64,000 nt of DNA from Histoplasma ohiense (taxonomy: Eukaryota > Ascomycota > Eurotiomycetes > Onygenales > Ajellomycetaceae). Made by a program: the position numbers and the translations under genes. Shown one piece after another: positions 45,939 through 57,993 of this stretch. Where the stretch lies: assembly GCA_017607445.1 (NCBI GenBank), contig JAEVHH010000002.1:6354001-6418000 (forward strand), read 5' to 3'. The notes beneath the pieces are model-generated. The model was not told the DNA's origin. It made no database searches and saw nothing but the letters and a program-made list of their open reading frames with translations. The stretch's first letter is position 1. Every line of letters begins with the position of its first letter.

Positions 45939-46913
45939 AGCAATCGATGAACCCACTGCTCAACGTTGTGACTGGTTTACATCGAATAATCGCTGATGTG
46001 GTTGTTTAAAGTTAATGACAGTCCACAGTCTGGAGTTTGCGGTGGATTAAAGCAATGTACGCGCGTATTAGCCGCGGGCGGTAAGGGGCAGCAAAATCAT
46101 GTTCAACTTCGCAGTCTTGGCTTTGATTTCTGATTTCTCACTTATGATTTATGATTTATTTTTCTTTTTTCTTGCAATACAGTGTCGACCCTGAGATAGA
46201 CAACCCTCATTGATCTCAAGGCTTGGTGAGAAAATTATACCACTTGGACACGAGTGAGCGCTCAGAGTGGGCCATTGTGGGCGAGCTTGGCTGAAGCTAT
46301 ACTTGATGGAGTGGAAAAGAATCTACTCTCCTACTATAAGCAGATTACACCATCTGCGCAAGGAAACTTATTATCGCTTCGTTAAAAACCAAAAAAACTC
46401 CTTTCTAATATATAACCTGACTTTGTGTCTGCTGTTTCATTCGATATACTATCCTAACCTATGGGCCATGACCTATGTATAGGCAAGATCTATGCAAACC
46501 CCGAAACGAAGCTCCAGACGTTGCCAAATGCATGTTTCGAGAACATATTGCGGGAGGAAGCCTCATAAATAATCAACGTTCCAGAGTTAGATAGCCCGCT
46601 CCTTTCCATCGCTGTTTTTACCTTCAGTTTGTTCAACATGCAGTGGAATTGAGCAATATCCCAGTGCCGGTATCAACGGAGTTTGGTGAGGGCGCATCCA
46701 CCGGTACGGAATGATCCAAATAGAAATACTGCAATAGTAAAGTAAGTGACGTGTCTGTGGTTGGAGATTGAAGAAAGGAGTCGCTTGTAGGGCGGAAGTA
46801 TTGAAGGACCGAATGATCCCGTGACGGAGAGCTACGACAGGATAATTCCCTAAAAATGCCTTTTTTTCAATTGGAAAACTGGCATTTAAAAAGAAAATAA
46901 AAAACAAACCCGA
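45939..46913. other. Intergenic, no supported gene
   Basis: 975 bp upstream of Tvp23 and downstream of the Smr gene (both minus). Short open frames at 46267-46482 and 46587-46907 lack motifs. Confidence 0.5.
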
Positions 46914-49292
46914 TCATTTTTCATTTGTACCAGAATCTTCTCTCTTTAACAGCTGAATCTTGCCCATGGTGAGAACTGCGCCGGAATTAGGGGTTGTCGA
47001 ATTCTCATCGCTAGTGCCTTGGTTGTTCCTATCGCCATCCGTAGACGAACCCCCTTTCCCATTGGATTTCGCAGAGACGGCGTTCCGGTCATAGCTCGTT
47101 GGATCGATCCCCAAGACCCCGCCAATGTAGCCGCCACGCTCACCGGGGACACTAAACTCACGAAAAACGTATCGCCATTCATTCAGCCAGGCTTTGACCG
47201 CCTTGCCGACTTTGTCTTTGCCATTTTTACTGTGATGTCCTGTGCCGGTGATAGCGTAGAGCACCCGGCGGCCAAGTTTCGCGTGCTCGAGTAGGATATT
47301 CTCCAGATATTCAATTGCCTCGCTGGGATGCAGGCCGTGAAGGTCAACATAAAGTTCGTCATCGCTGCTATTACTCAGATGCTTGTTTCGTTCTTCATAA
47401 AGATGCCTAGCCGCCTCACGATGCGCGCGACGCATAGCCTCGTTCTCAGCTTGCCCACGGAGCGACAGAGCTTTGGCTGCACGAGCATCGTTCCTATTCC
47501 AAGCTTGTGCGGCACTGTGATATTTTTTTAAAAAAAAAAAATTTCTTCTTGTTAGCTCCGTGAGGAGTCTAAAAGTAGTTAAGACAAGACACACCTTTGC
47601 AAAAACTTATTTCGCACGTTGCCATGAGTAATGGCATCATGGCGATATTTGAGATACTGCTGATTGACGGGATTTCCCGTTTCAAGCCATGGAATGTGTT
47701 TAGGTGTAGGAATTGCCTGCGCCGCAGCACTATTTTCGCGACTTGTAGTGTACGTGCGATTAGATTTAGGAGTACCTTTCCGATGACCTGGCACTGGAGA
47801 CGGAGACATGCGGACAACATCAGCCAGCGAGGAAGGATTATTTTCCTTGTGTCCAGAATGATCGCGGTGGTGTCCATTCCCCCGTTTCCCATGATGTTTC
47901 TTCCCTGCCCCCTTTACAGCAGATAGAGTGGGAAATGCTTCGGGGTCGTCGACTGATAAAGCTGCAGGGTTTAATTCACGATTTTGACGTCGACTTGTTG
48001 GCCGCGAGTGTGGGCGGCTTGATTGACTTAAGGAACTGTTTTTGTTCCTAAAATTTGGGGAAGATGTACCATGGTATTGGCCTGTATGTTTGTGGCGCTG
48101 GTACGGACCAGCATTGGGCCAAGTTTCCATATTCGAAGGTTGTAGAGCAGGAAAAGAATCGTAATTATCCTGAAATTGGGATGCTGGCTGAGTGTTGTCA
48201 ACAAAACCGTCAACAAAACCACCCATGTTAGCTCCATTGTGGCTGCTTATTGTCAGTGCTCCAACCAGGGTTGAAGGGTCATGAGAAAAGGGGCACCCAT
48301 CACCAGCAAGACAGCTGCCTTGCAACCAGTACCTATCATCGTATTAGCAAATCTCACGTTATTCAGTGCTGGACGAAAACTTACTTGCAAATGTGGCCAG
48401 TCAAATCATGACTGAACCGGCAGTCAGCCCTGAGGCACTGTCCAGTCGATAACCAGTACTTGCAGACCACGGGACTTCGTGTTTGGGTAGACGGCGTGAC
48501 GGGGCGCATTTGGTCCATTGCCATGGATTTCCCCACTAAAATTCGAGCCTCGTTGGTGGGAGCAACCGCATTTTCCTCCTCTTGATTCGCGAGGGCAGCA
48601 ATTGTAGCTCCCAGATCATACCCATTTGCCTCTAGAGCTTGTTCAATGTCTTCATTTGTTCTGCGATTCCCGAGAACGGATCTCAGAATGTCGTAGGGGC
48701 TCATATCAGGTGGCGCAGCCCACTCTGGAGCAGCCCCGCTTAGACTTGTCGAGGGAGTCACACTCCTGGCATCGTCATTTACTAGCCAGTCCACATTATC
48801 GCTACCGAGGTCGCCGTATATTTCAGGAGCGGAAGTTTGATCGGAAAATTCGTAGGCGCTAAGGCTTGGGCTGTGGGGGATAGGATGTGCCAGGGCAAGG
48901 CGTGGGGATGGGCGAGGTGATGTAAAAGGAGATGCGGTTAGGGACCGGGGTGCGCGAGGAAAGCCTCCTCGCGGGACAGGGAACCCGGGCGGAGCAGCGG
49001 GGCTCGTTCCCGAGTTGGATGGAGGGGAGAGAGGAGTGGAGGCACGTGGGATCTGCCAAGGGGCGGGTGAAGCGCGGCGAATAACCGTATGGCGGAGGGG
49101 GGGTGAGGAGTCAGGCTTGGTGGAGCTACGGTGACGCCACAGCACATCCAATATCGCATTCTCCAATGAGCTGCCTAACAAGGAGACCTTCTCCCGAAGG
49201 AGGAGTTCAAGCTTTTCGGCCTTTTCTTCCTCTCCGGTGGAGCCATCCTCGAGAATCGGCAGACATATTTCGTAGATTTCTTCAGGGACCAT
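46914..49292 (-). CDS. CUE-like, CCCH zinc-finger, DUF1771 and Smr domain protein
   Basis: On the minus strand the exons are 49292-48385, 48332-47595 and 47514-46914, giving 748 residues. In order: a Pro/Ser-rich region; a CUE/UBA-like helical segment (about residues 196-240: SPYDILRSVLGNRRTNEDIE); two adjacent CCCH fingers (CKYWLSTGQCLRADCRFSH and CKYWLQGSCLAGDGCPFSH), the first splice lying between them; a disordered region; DUF1771 (SAAQAWNRNDARAAKALSLR); and a C-terminal Smr domain with VDLHGLHPSEAIEYL and the TGTGHHS loop. Smr domains of this class are nucleases or nucleic-acid binders; yeast Cue2, which also joins CUE and Smr, cleaves mRNA at stalled ribosomes. An mRNA quality-control role is inferred. 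It is divergent from Tvp38. Confidence 0.9.
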
Positions 49293-50446
49293 CGTTGCGC
49301 GGCCGCAAGGTTGATAGTCTGGAGCGACGAGGGGCTCACTTCTGGCGAATTAGCGCAGGTGCGAAGGACAGGGGTAAAGGATGCCACAACGATAAAGAAA
49401 GTGACAAGATCTGTCAGCAAGAGCGAAGATGGGGCATGATTTCAGTGCGAAGGGCCCCAGATGGTGGTGACGCAGAAACTCGGGGTGGTGGTGATAGCTG
49501 GTGGAGGATGAGTGCACTGAAGAGGCGTGATTACATGGCAGTCATGGCGCCCAGAAAGATGACAGGAGCTGGACATCAAAGAGAGTAGAAGAAGCAGAAG
49601 CAAGCAGCATGCAGCATGCAGTATATATCTACAAGCCTGTATAGAGCAGCATTACAGGCCAGCCGGGAGAGATGGAGAGAGAAGCGGTGGTAGCAGGCGT
49701 ATGTTGTATGTTTTGGTGGTGGTTGGAGTTGGGAAGTTGGAGCGTGGCCTTAAGAAAGTTCTAAAGGGCCAATGAGGCTGACACTGACATTGACTTCGCG
49801 AACGTGACATGGATAATTAAGCTCATTGACGGATGCGGATCTACAGGACCACAGGTGTCTAAGATTTCATCCTTCTGATGCACTCCATGATCGAGACCTT
49901 GGAAGGGATGCATATATACGTGGAGCCCGGATGCACTTTTCCAGTAACTGTTAGCTAGATATGGGGAACCTGGCTGTTCAAACAGTGGTTACTCTGTAAT
50001 CAAGCGTCCCAGGATCTCGAAACAAAACCCGGCGCACGAGGGTTCTGCGTCTTCTTCTTCTTCTTCTTCTCCTTCTACTTCTGTTAAATCCCCCAATACG
50101 TAATGCCCGAACCTGAAATAATCTATCACTATTGCCAGTGGCTTTGTCGTTTTGCAGGTTTTGTTGAATTCTCGTTTCATCGTGCTCATTTAGCCGCCAG
50201 CGCCGCGTGTTCTGACGCTGGCTAAAATATTTAGTAGCCTGCTCAGCCCATCGTGAACCGTCATCGTTGTCGCACTCTGCTTTCTGGTGATATATTCAAG
50301 CGACTTTCCCACGAACGGTGCAACGCATCTCCAAGGGTCTGTATGTCACGCGAACAAATTCATCTCTCAGCTATCCGCGGATGAGTAAACCTCGCCTCAC
50401 CACATCCATTTGCTTCGGAACCCGCCTCCCGCCGGGTCTATGAGAG
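49293..50446. promoter_or_regulatory. Divergent promoter region, Smr protein and Tvp38
   Basis: 1.15 kb between two start codons pointing outward. It contains AGCATGC repeats near 49604-49620 and a TTC repeat (about 50051-50070). No gene seen. Confidence 0.5.
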
Positions 50447-52015
50447 ATGCATACAGACCTCTCTCCAACTACAAACGATCTCTCACCTCCCCTGCTAACA
50501 CACCCGGATGAATCCCTCTCTCCCATCTTTGAATCAATCCACCCGCCATGGAGCCGACCTCGCTCGAATCTCTTCCGCTCTTCCAGCAGAAGGAGCTCCT
50601 CACTCTTCGCGGCCCCACCAAACTCCCTGCGCGATAGAGCTATAAACAACATGAATCATTCCTATCAGCGTGTTTCTTCCACTTTCCAGAGGATGACTCT
50701 TCTGCAGAAAGTCGGCTCCGTGTTGGCAGCTGTTGTGGTCATTGCATTGGGGCTGGGATTTATGATTCTTACAGGTCATATATTTAAATGGCTGGAGCCT
50801 GTTGCGGAGGATTGGGAGAACTCCAAGCTTGCATATTTCGTCCTGATGTTATGCACGTTTACCGTTTCTTTTCCTCCCCTTCTTGGATGGTCGACCATCG
50901 GAACTGTGGCTGGGTTTATATTTGGTGTTTGGAAAGGGTATGTCTTGCTTCCTACAGAGTGGTGATAGTCTTAACATGTGGAAAAATATCTCCCCTATGT
51001 TACGTATAAGATTGGTGTTGACACTGATACTTTGACCTTAGATGGCTCATATACGGTATTGGAACTGTACTTGGCTCGACTTGTTCCTTCATCGTCTCTC
51101 GAACGCTCCTCTCGTCCTTCGTCCATCGATTAATGGAACATGATAAACGCTTTGCTGCCCTCGCACTGACTCTAAAATACGATGGCTTAAAATTACTTTG
51201 TATGATCAGACTTTGCCCATTGCCATATTCAATATGTAATGGAGCCATATCGACTTTCCCCACAGTGCATCCCCTCATGTACGGCCTTGCTACTACTATC
51301 ATATCTCCAAAACTGTTAGTCCCGACCTTCATCGGCAGCAGACTGCGCATTCTAGCGCAAAACGGCGAGACGATGAGCGCTGGCTCGAAAGCCATCAATA
51401 TTATCAGCATCTTGGTCAGCATGGTTGTAGGTATCTTTACTGGGTGGTATATATATAGAAAGTATGTAAAATCCACACACTCAGCTTCATATCCCTAGTT
51501 AATAACACCGCCCTAATTTTGCCTCCATTTTTATTTTTATTTTTTTAATTGCTTTTAATTTGTGACGTTCCAATTTTTACACCGAAAAAATTCACATCAT
51601 ATCCATCTCCACGGTAAATTAAACAACACGCATATTAAATGAACTTCCAAATAGTACCCTCGCGCGCTCCAAGGAGCTCGAAGCCGAAGAGCGCGCTAAC
51701 AATAATACCCGACGACTCGTGGCCAATGATGCGCACCAGCCCCAATCGCCAGGTATCTTCTCAGATGATTCGGAAGAAACCGCGGCTGCCCGGGCGCTTG
51801 ACGAGGAATCTCGCATTGGCTTCCGAAGCGATGGTGTTGCGCACAGTTATGATCTGGACGCGGACATTGATGATGACCACGTTGCCATTGATCCGATCGG
51901 ATATCATGATGATTTTACGGATAATGATTCTGATGTTTTTGATGAAGGGGATGGGGATGGGACGGCTGATGCTACTGAGACGTTTAGTTTGCATCGACGT
52001 ATAGAGTCCAAATAG
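50447..52015 (+). CDS. TVP38: Golgi membrane protein Tvp38 (VTT/DedA-like family)
   Basis: Exons 50447-50937, 51042-51461 and 51655-52015 give 423 residues. A Ser/Pro-rich cytosolic leader of about 65 residues precedes the first span (VGSVLAAVVVIALGLGFMI). The VTT (SNARE-associated) core follows: PPLLGWSTIGTVAGFIFGVW, GTVLGSTCSFIV, MIRLCPLPYSICNGAISTFP and PKLLVPTFIGSRLRIL, with a last span (ISILVSMVVGIFTGWYIY). The tail is acidic (DADIDDDHVAIDP). Tvp38 was defined in yeast Tlg2-containing vesicles; related VTT proteins (TMEM41B, VMP1) are lipid scramblases, so lipid handling is possible. Start choice is the upstream ATG because fungal orthologues carry a similar leader; Met at 50651 is an alternative. 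Confidence 0.93.
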
Positions 52016-54702
52016 ATTCTGTTTTCAATCAGGTTCGTGTTGCGGACTGCCTCTGTTACTTTTTTTTTTCTTTTTCTTTTTCGTTTCCCTTTTCTTTTTG
52101 TGGATCAAATTTGGCTTTTGCTCTTAAATTATCCTTTATCATTTCCCGTTTTCCTTTAAAAGGTTCATTGTGCTGCTCTGCTTTGCGTTTTATAGTTTTT
52201 AGTCGCAAGGCTTGGCCTTTGGTATATATCATATTATATCTTGTTAAGACATGGTGCATGTTTTGTATGATCATGAATTGGCTCATTTACATGTTGTATT
52301 GTTAGATATACACACTTTTATTAGTGAAAGAATAGAAGATCAAAAAAAATACCCTCTGTTTCATGATATGGGCTAGATGTCTCGGGGATTGAGGTTCAGG
52401 CTGACAGAGAGTCCATTGAGATATGACTCAAGTACCTCCACACCCTTGACAGTGTTCAAGTTATTTTCCTCGCAGCTTCAATCTTCAATGAAATGCAAGA
52501 ACGTTGCTCAATATAAATTCTCTGTTCAAAAGGAAACTTGTACTATGAGTGAGTTGGTGTTTTGTGAATGATTGTCAGGTAATCAGCTTGAAAGAAATGT
52601 GAACATGCTCAGACTTCATAGGGTTTTCTTGTACGCAATGTCACGCTATACACTTTTGGCTTTTCTTTTCCAATCTCATATTTCTGTTCCTCTCACTGAT
52701 TGACTTTTCTCGGTCTTTCCCTTGATATCACTTTTTCTTAGGAGTAGGAACGGGACAACAATGACAGCTCATTCTGTTGTCTAATAACAATCAACAATCG
52801 CTAACCTTTTTATTTATTATTTATTTGCAGACAGTGTTGATGACTCGATATCCCTCAGGTTGCGGACCGTAAAAAGCCGGGTGAGCTTCTGCTCAACAGA
52901 AGAAACCGGATGCAGGCTTCAAAGCATGTAGGGTGCTCTGGATTTTGCAAGAAGTCCTCATTCAGAAAACCACTGGCTCATGAAAACAGCTCTGCTAGTG
53001 AAGTCGACAGTGGAAGTCATAAGCATGAAGAAATACAACCACAGACAGAGCTATGGAATAAGAGGCATTTTGGGTCCTCTGTGAGAGTTCGCTAGTCCGA
53101 AGTCGGGTCCTCTTGCAGAAAACTGGACAGACAGGAGACGCTAAACGAAGGTAGCCATGGGCTACAGAGAATCTGTTTGCCTCATACTTGCTAGGATCAT
53201 GTAGCATGACGACCTTTCCCCACTAGGAGATTCAACAAGATAGCGACAGATGTCAAGGCTGCGATTGAAGCCTGCTAGGGCCTTCCAATTCTCTGGCGCC
53301 CTCTAAAGTTGGCTGAGTATGTCTGACCTGGTTGAGACTTGTACAATACATTGTGGCATTCGCAATATTTTCATCCGAGGGCCGACATTTGGCTTCGCCA
53401 ATGATTCAAATTTGAATATATGGTGGTTGAGTGGTTGAGTGGTTGGGCCCATTGGTGCATTTGCATCACTTTCCTCTATTCTAGGCTTCAGGGATACCAT
53501 GAAACAGGACAATAGAGGGGCATGTAACGATTGATGGAGCACAAGACATTGTTTAGATGTGGTTGTTCGCCATCTTTCACAGAGCTGCAACCCATGAACA
53601 TGGGGAGATTGCAGACCTCTATCTCAACAGAGGCGCAGATGATAATTTTCACCGTGGTATTGGGATTTCGCGTCCAGTATTTGCCCCATACCTCCAGGGA
53701 GTTGTGCGGTTAGTTATAAATTAATGCTAGGCTCGGTGAGATGCGACATATCTCTTGATGAAGGCTATACGCTCCGACTTGCATCTAAGCTAGGGTTGGT
53801 CAGTTAAATATCGAAATATTTTTCAGGTTTTAAGAGCTTGCGACAAGGGGAATATGCCATAACTGATATAGGGGATAGTTATAAAAGTCTGAGACCAGAT
53901 TTCAATGCCAGGGCATAAAAAAGTCATAACAAATGCCTTCAATTCTTCGTGGTTTGCCCCTCAGCATTGATCTGTCGAACAAAAATATGAAAATCCCTGA
54001 AAATTTAGAGATAGACACCGAAGTGTGTGGAAATATAGATTGCTGTGGCTTGGTCTCAGAAGTACGCAGCAAATCGGTCGTGGAAACAGTGAAGAGGCGA
54101 GACACATGACTTAGATACATCCGAGGGGAGTGCAACCTCAACTCGAACTCTCGATACATATATATATATATATATATATACTATGTCCGACTCTTATAGA
54201 AGATATTGACAAACAAACACCACATAGATGTCTAACATGGCCCATTATATCCATTGACGGAGGCTACAGTCTCCCCTTTCACACTTCTATGTGTCTGGAC
54301 TCTCAACTCAAGGGCAAGTAAATCTATTACCTGAATTATATTTTCCCCGTGTCATATCACTCTCCCTTCTTTATTCCTATCTCGCATGTCTAATGTATTA
54401 ATGCCATGATACAAATTAGCAAGAACATTATCTGACTGTACATTCTAGGGCCTGGAAGATATTGGATGATCCATCGGTTCCGACACCCACATCTAAAGTC
54501 GATCCCTGATAGGCGACCGTCCACCCTATATCATAGTGAGGATGGCAAAAGTTGTTGACATATGATATCCGTCAGTATAATGAGGAACATAGCCAACTCC
54601 ATTCGGTAGACTTCAATATTGGGGTTTGTTCGAGTGTGTCTGCCTTTGTTGCTACCGAGGGGATGAATCGACTTCTCTTTGACCTCATACTCTAATTTCG
54701 CC
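52016..54702. other. Long intergenic region upstream of LSD1-like gene
   Basis: 2.7 kb without a supported gene. T/C-rich tract at 52061-52100, a GTGGTTGA-type repeat (about 53421-53447) and an AT repeat (about 54157-54180). It may include a long leader for the demethylase gene; no splice evidence was clear. Confidence 0.5.
54157..54180. repeat. (AT)n microsatellite
   Basis: About 12 AT units some 520 bp before the LSD1-like start. Confidence 0.9.
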
Positions 54703-57700
54703 ATGTTCGGAATTGCTGGTAACTTGCTCACTCAACCTCATGACCCAGCAGAACTAACCACCAAGATCACCATTTGTGAAGAAGATTCATTGAAGAAGAT
54801 GCTAGATATCCAACATGATATCGGACCTCATGCCCATACATCCATTGTAAACGATGCCATCGCAGAGGTCACCCTTGAAACGCTGCACAAAGCAGAACTA
54901 CAGATACCAAATCCCGATAACAAATTACCTCTACAGAAAACCCAATGTGATACGGGAATTGGTTTGTTTTCGAAAGACTCACAACTTTCCTCATCTACGG
55001 ATTCTCTAGAGGATGATTCCCAAGGTTTGGACCGCTTGTCACGGGAGCGAGATACCTTCACCGACAGTCATCGTGAGACGCCGAATGGGTCGATGACCTT
55101 AGCGTCTCTCAGCTTTCCGTTACCTCCTCCTAGATCTACCTCCCCCGGCACACAGATGAACGACAACTCGGGCCCCGAATTTACAACAAAAAGTCAATCT
55201 GCAGATGGGGCCCCAGGCTATTGTAACTCTAGACCCAGGTCATCAATCCCCTCGCGACTTTCGGCATCCACGTATGCCCAGCAATGTGTTGCTGCTGCTC
55301 ATGCCTCGCGGCTCAACCCCTACGCGCTGCACAAAGGTGAACAGGCCCTGCTGCAGGATGACCTTTGTCACCTCCATGTTACAGTGTATCTTAATATCCG
55401 GAATGGAATCCTTCGGCTGTGGACAAGAAACCCAATGGTCAGCGTTACTCGAGAAGAAGCACTTGGCTGTGCAAAGGACTTTCGGTGGATGAATCTAGCG
55501 TCTTTTGCGTACGACTGGCTCGTTCGTAATGCGTATATCAACTTTGGGTGTGTCCATATTCCGAGAGCACCAATAGCCCCGAAAAAAGGCCGGAGGAAAG
55601 ATGGGCCAACGGTAGTTATAATAGGGGCAGGCATGGCTGGCCTAGGTTGTGCCAGACAATTACAGGGACTTTTTGACCAGTACCCGGACACAACCACTCC
55701 GCCAAAAGTGATATTGCTGGAAGGCCGAAAGAGGATAGGTGGACGCGTATACTCTCATCCACTAGAATCCCTACAATCAAGTCAATTACCACCAGGTTTA
55801 CGACCTACGGCTGAAATGGGAGCACAGATCATTGTAGGCTTCGACCACGGAAACCCGCTTGATCCAATCATTCGCGCTCAACTGGCTCTCCGATACCATC
55901 TACTAAGAGATATCTCAACGATTTACGATATTGACGGTACGCCCGTCGATGAGCTTAGGGACGCGATGGTAGAGAAACTTTACAACGATATTCTTGACCG
56001 CTCTGGAGCTTACCGTCATAAGCCAGTTGTTACTCCTGTTGCGGAAGGTGACAGGGAGCTGATCGATTCCGGCCGTGACTCGTCTGCCGACGACGGGCTC
56101 ACAATTAGACAATATGAAGAAGCTGCGGCCTCAGGGACTATAGGAATGCTATTGCCCTCTAAGCGTGTTCGAAGGGGTGTCAGCCACAAAACTGCAAATG
56201 TCAGAACGTCTGCAGGGTTTCCGCTCTCTGATCTTAGGGCAACCAATAATCATTCAGCAGCCATTGCATGCCAAGCAATGGGATGGAAGTTAAGAAACGG
56301 AGTTACTAGCCGCGACTCCATATCCTTAGATCGGATTGCGAGTAAATCTAAGACCCAATCACTGGGCACAGTTCTGGACGATGGAATAAGGCAATATCAA
56401 AAACTGTTACCGTTGGGACCCAAAGATATGAGATTGTTAAACTGGCATTTTGCGAATCTAGAATATGCGAATGCTGCGAACGTGGGGAAGCTCAGTTTAT
56501 CTGGTTGGGATCAGGACATGGGCAATGAGTTTGAAGGGGAGCATGCTCAAGTGGTGGGAGGCTACCAACAAGTACCGCGGGGACTTTGGTCCTTTCCAGA
56601 TAAACTGGATGTTCGAACCAACAAGACTGTGACAAAGATATCCTATGACCCACGAGGGTCGTCCAGTAATAAAACTTCCGTCCATTGTGAAAATGGCGAA
56701 ATTATCCAGGCAGATAAAATCGTTATCACCGTTCCTCTAGGTGTACTCAAAAAGGGATCTATCAAATTCGAGCCCCCTCTCCCAGAATGGAAGACAGGCC
56801 CTGTTAACAGACTTGGTTTTGGAACTATGAATAAGGTTATTCTCGTTTTCGAGAAACCGTTTTGGGATTGTGAAAGGGATATGTTTGGTCTGCTTAGGGA
56901 ACCTATAACAAAAAACAGTTTATCTCAATCGGACTACAGTCAGAACCGTGGCAGATTTTATTTATTCTGGAACTGTATCAAAACTGCTGGGCTCCCAGTA
57001 TTGATTGCCCTTATGGCCGGTGATGCCGCACACCAAGCCGAGAGAATGACCGACTCTGAAATCCTCAGCGAAGTTACATCCCAGCTTCGCAACATTTTCA
57101 AACATATTGCCGTACCTGATCCCCTAGAAACCATTATCACACGCTGGGGTCAGGACAAGTTTGCCAACGGCAGTTATTCCTACGTTGGTACAGAGGCACT
57201 GCCTGGAGATTATGACCTTATGGCCAAACCAATTGGGAATCTGTATTTCGCTGGTGAAGCTACCTGTGGCACGCATCCAGCTACAGTGCATGGAGCATAC
57301 CTCTCTGGGATTCGTGCCGCATCCGAAATACTTGAGTCCATTATTGGCCCAATCACTTTCCACAAACCTCTTGTTCCCACCAGGAGCAAGGCAGCCAACA
57401 CGATGTCTATCGCAACCATGAATGGCACCATTCCCAATCGTACTCCGGCCAACGGACGGAAACGAAAGGTACCACTGACAACCGAAACTCAAAAATCCCC
57501 CGGGAAAACTGCTGCTGCACCCCGATCAAACAACTCCTTTCCCTCCGCATCCTCCCTTCGCGAAGCCTACGATAAAGCAATGTGGGAAGCAATTATTGGC
57601 GAACTCGGCCCCGCTGAACCGCGACCAGCAAAGAAACCACTCAATCCATTCCTACTATACCAAAAGGATTACTGGCACATCTGTAAGACGAAATGCGATG

Positions 57701-57993
57701 ATGCCCGTCGCGCCAGCACAGGTAATATCAATGCCAAAGCGCCCCGGGACGAGATCCGCCAGGCCCTGGGCCAGATGTGGCGTGATGCCCCTGAAAATAT
57801 CCGGCAACCATACCTTGACCAAATCGCGGTGCATCGTTTTGAAAATGACGAGTCATTGGAAAAATGGAAGGAGAGGATCATTGAATGGGAGCGGAAGACG
57901 TATGAAGTGAAAGATCGGTGGTGTGCGGCAAATCCGTTTGATGCGTTTAAAATTGAAGCTACGAAGAAGTATTTAGAGAGTATTGAGGGCTAG
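54703..57993 (+). CDS. LSD1-like lysine-specific histone demethylase with HMG box
   Basis: One uninterrupted exon of 1,096 residues from the first ATG in frame (MFGIAGNLLTQP). Domains in order: a Ser-rich leader; a SWIRM domain at about 190-286 (TYAQQCVAAAHASRLNPYA to YINFGCVHI); an FAD amine oxidase starting with VVIIGAGMAGLGCARQL near 305, with RIGGRVYSH, the LSLSGWDQD segment and the catalytic-site Lys in GFGTMNKVILVFEKPFWD (about 711), closing with LYFAGEATCGTHPATVHGAY; and a C-terminal HMG box at about 975-1067 (KKPLNPFLLYQKDYW). SWIRM plus amine oxidase plus HMG matches fungal LSD1 homologues (fission yeast Lsd1/Lsd2, Aspergillus HdmA), which oxidise methylated H3 lysines in chromatin. 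No clear long Tower insert is seen. Confidence 0.95.
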   Translation: MFGIAGNLLTQPHDPAELTTKITICEEDSLKKMLDIQHDIGPHAHTSIVNDAIAEVTLETLHKAELQIPNPDNKLPLQKTQCDTGIGLFSKDSQLSSSTDSLEDDSQGLDRLSRERDTFTDSHRETPNGSMTLASLSFPLPPPRSTSPGTQMNDNSGPEFTTKSQSADGAPGYCNSRPRSSIPSRLSASTYAQQCVAAAHASRLNPYALHKGEQALLQDDLCHLHVTVYLNIRNGILRLWTRNPMVSVTREEALGCAKDFRWMNLASFAYDWLVRNAYINFGCVHIPRAPIAPKKGRRKDGPTVVIIGAGMAGLGCARQLQGLFDQYPDTTTPPKVILLEGRKRIGGRVYSHPLESLQSSQLPPGLRPTAEMGAQIIVGFDHGNPLDPIIRAQLALRYHLLRDISTIYDIDGTPVDELRDAMVEKLYNDILDRSGAYRHKPVVTPVAEGDRELIDSGRDSSADDGLTIRQYEEAAASGTIGMLLPSKRVRRGVSHKTANVRTSAGFPLSDLRATNNHSAAIACQAMGWKLRNGVTSRDSISLDRIASKSKTQSLGTVLDDGIRQYQKLLPLGPKDMRLLNWHFANLEYANAANVGKLSLSGWDQDMGNEFEGEHAQVVGGYQQVPRGLWSFPDKLDVRTNKTVTKISYDPRGSSSNKTSVHCENGEIIQADKIVITVPLGVLKKGSIKFEPPLPEWKTGPVNRLGFGTMNKVILVFEKPFWDCERDMFGLLREPITKNSLSQSDYSQNRGRFYLFWNCIKTAGLPVLIALMAGDAAHQAERMTDSEILSEVTSQLRNIFKHIAVPDPLETIITRWGQDKFANGSYSYVGTEALPGDYDLMAKPIGNLYFAGEATCGTHPATVHGAYLSGIRAASEILESIIGPITFHKPLVPTRSKAANTMSIATMNGTIPNRTPANGRKRKVPLTTETQKSPGKTAAAPRSNNSFPSASSLREAYDKAMWEAIIGELGPAEPRPAKKPLNPFLLYQKDYWHICKTKCDDARRASTGNINAKAPRDEIRQALGQMWRDAPENIRQPYLDQIAVHRFENDESLEKWKERIIEWERKTYEVKDRWCAANPFDAFKIEATKKYLESIEG

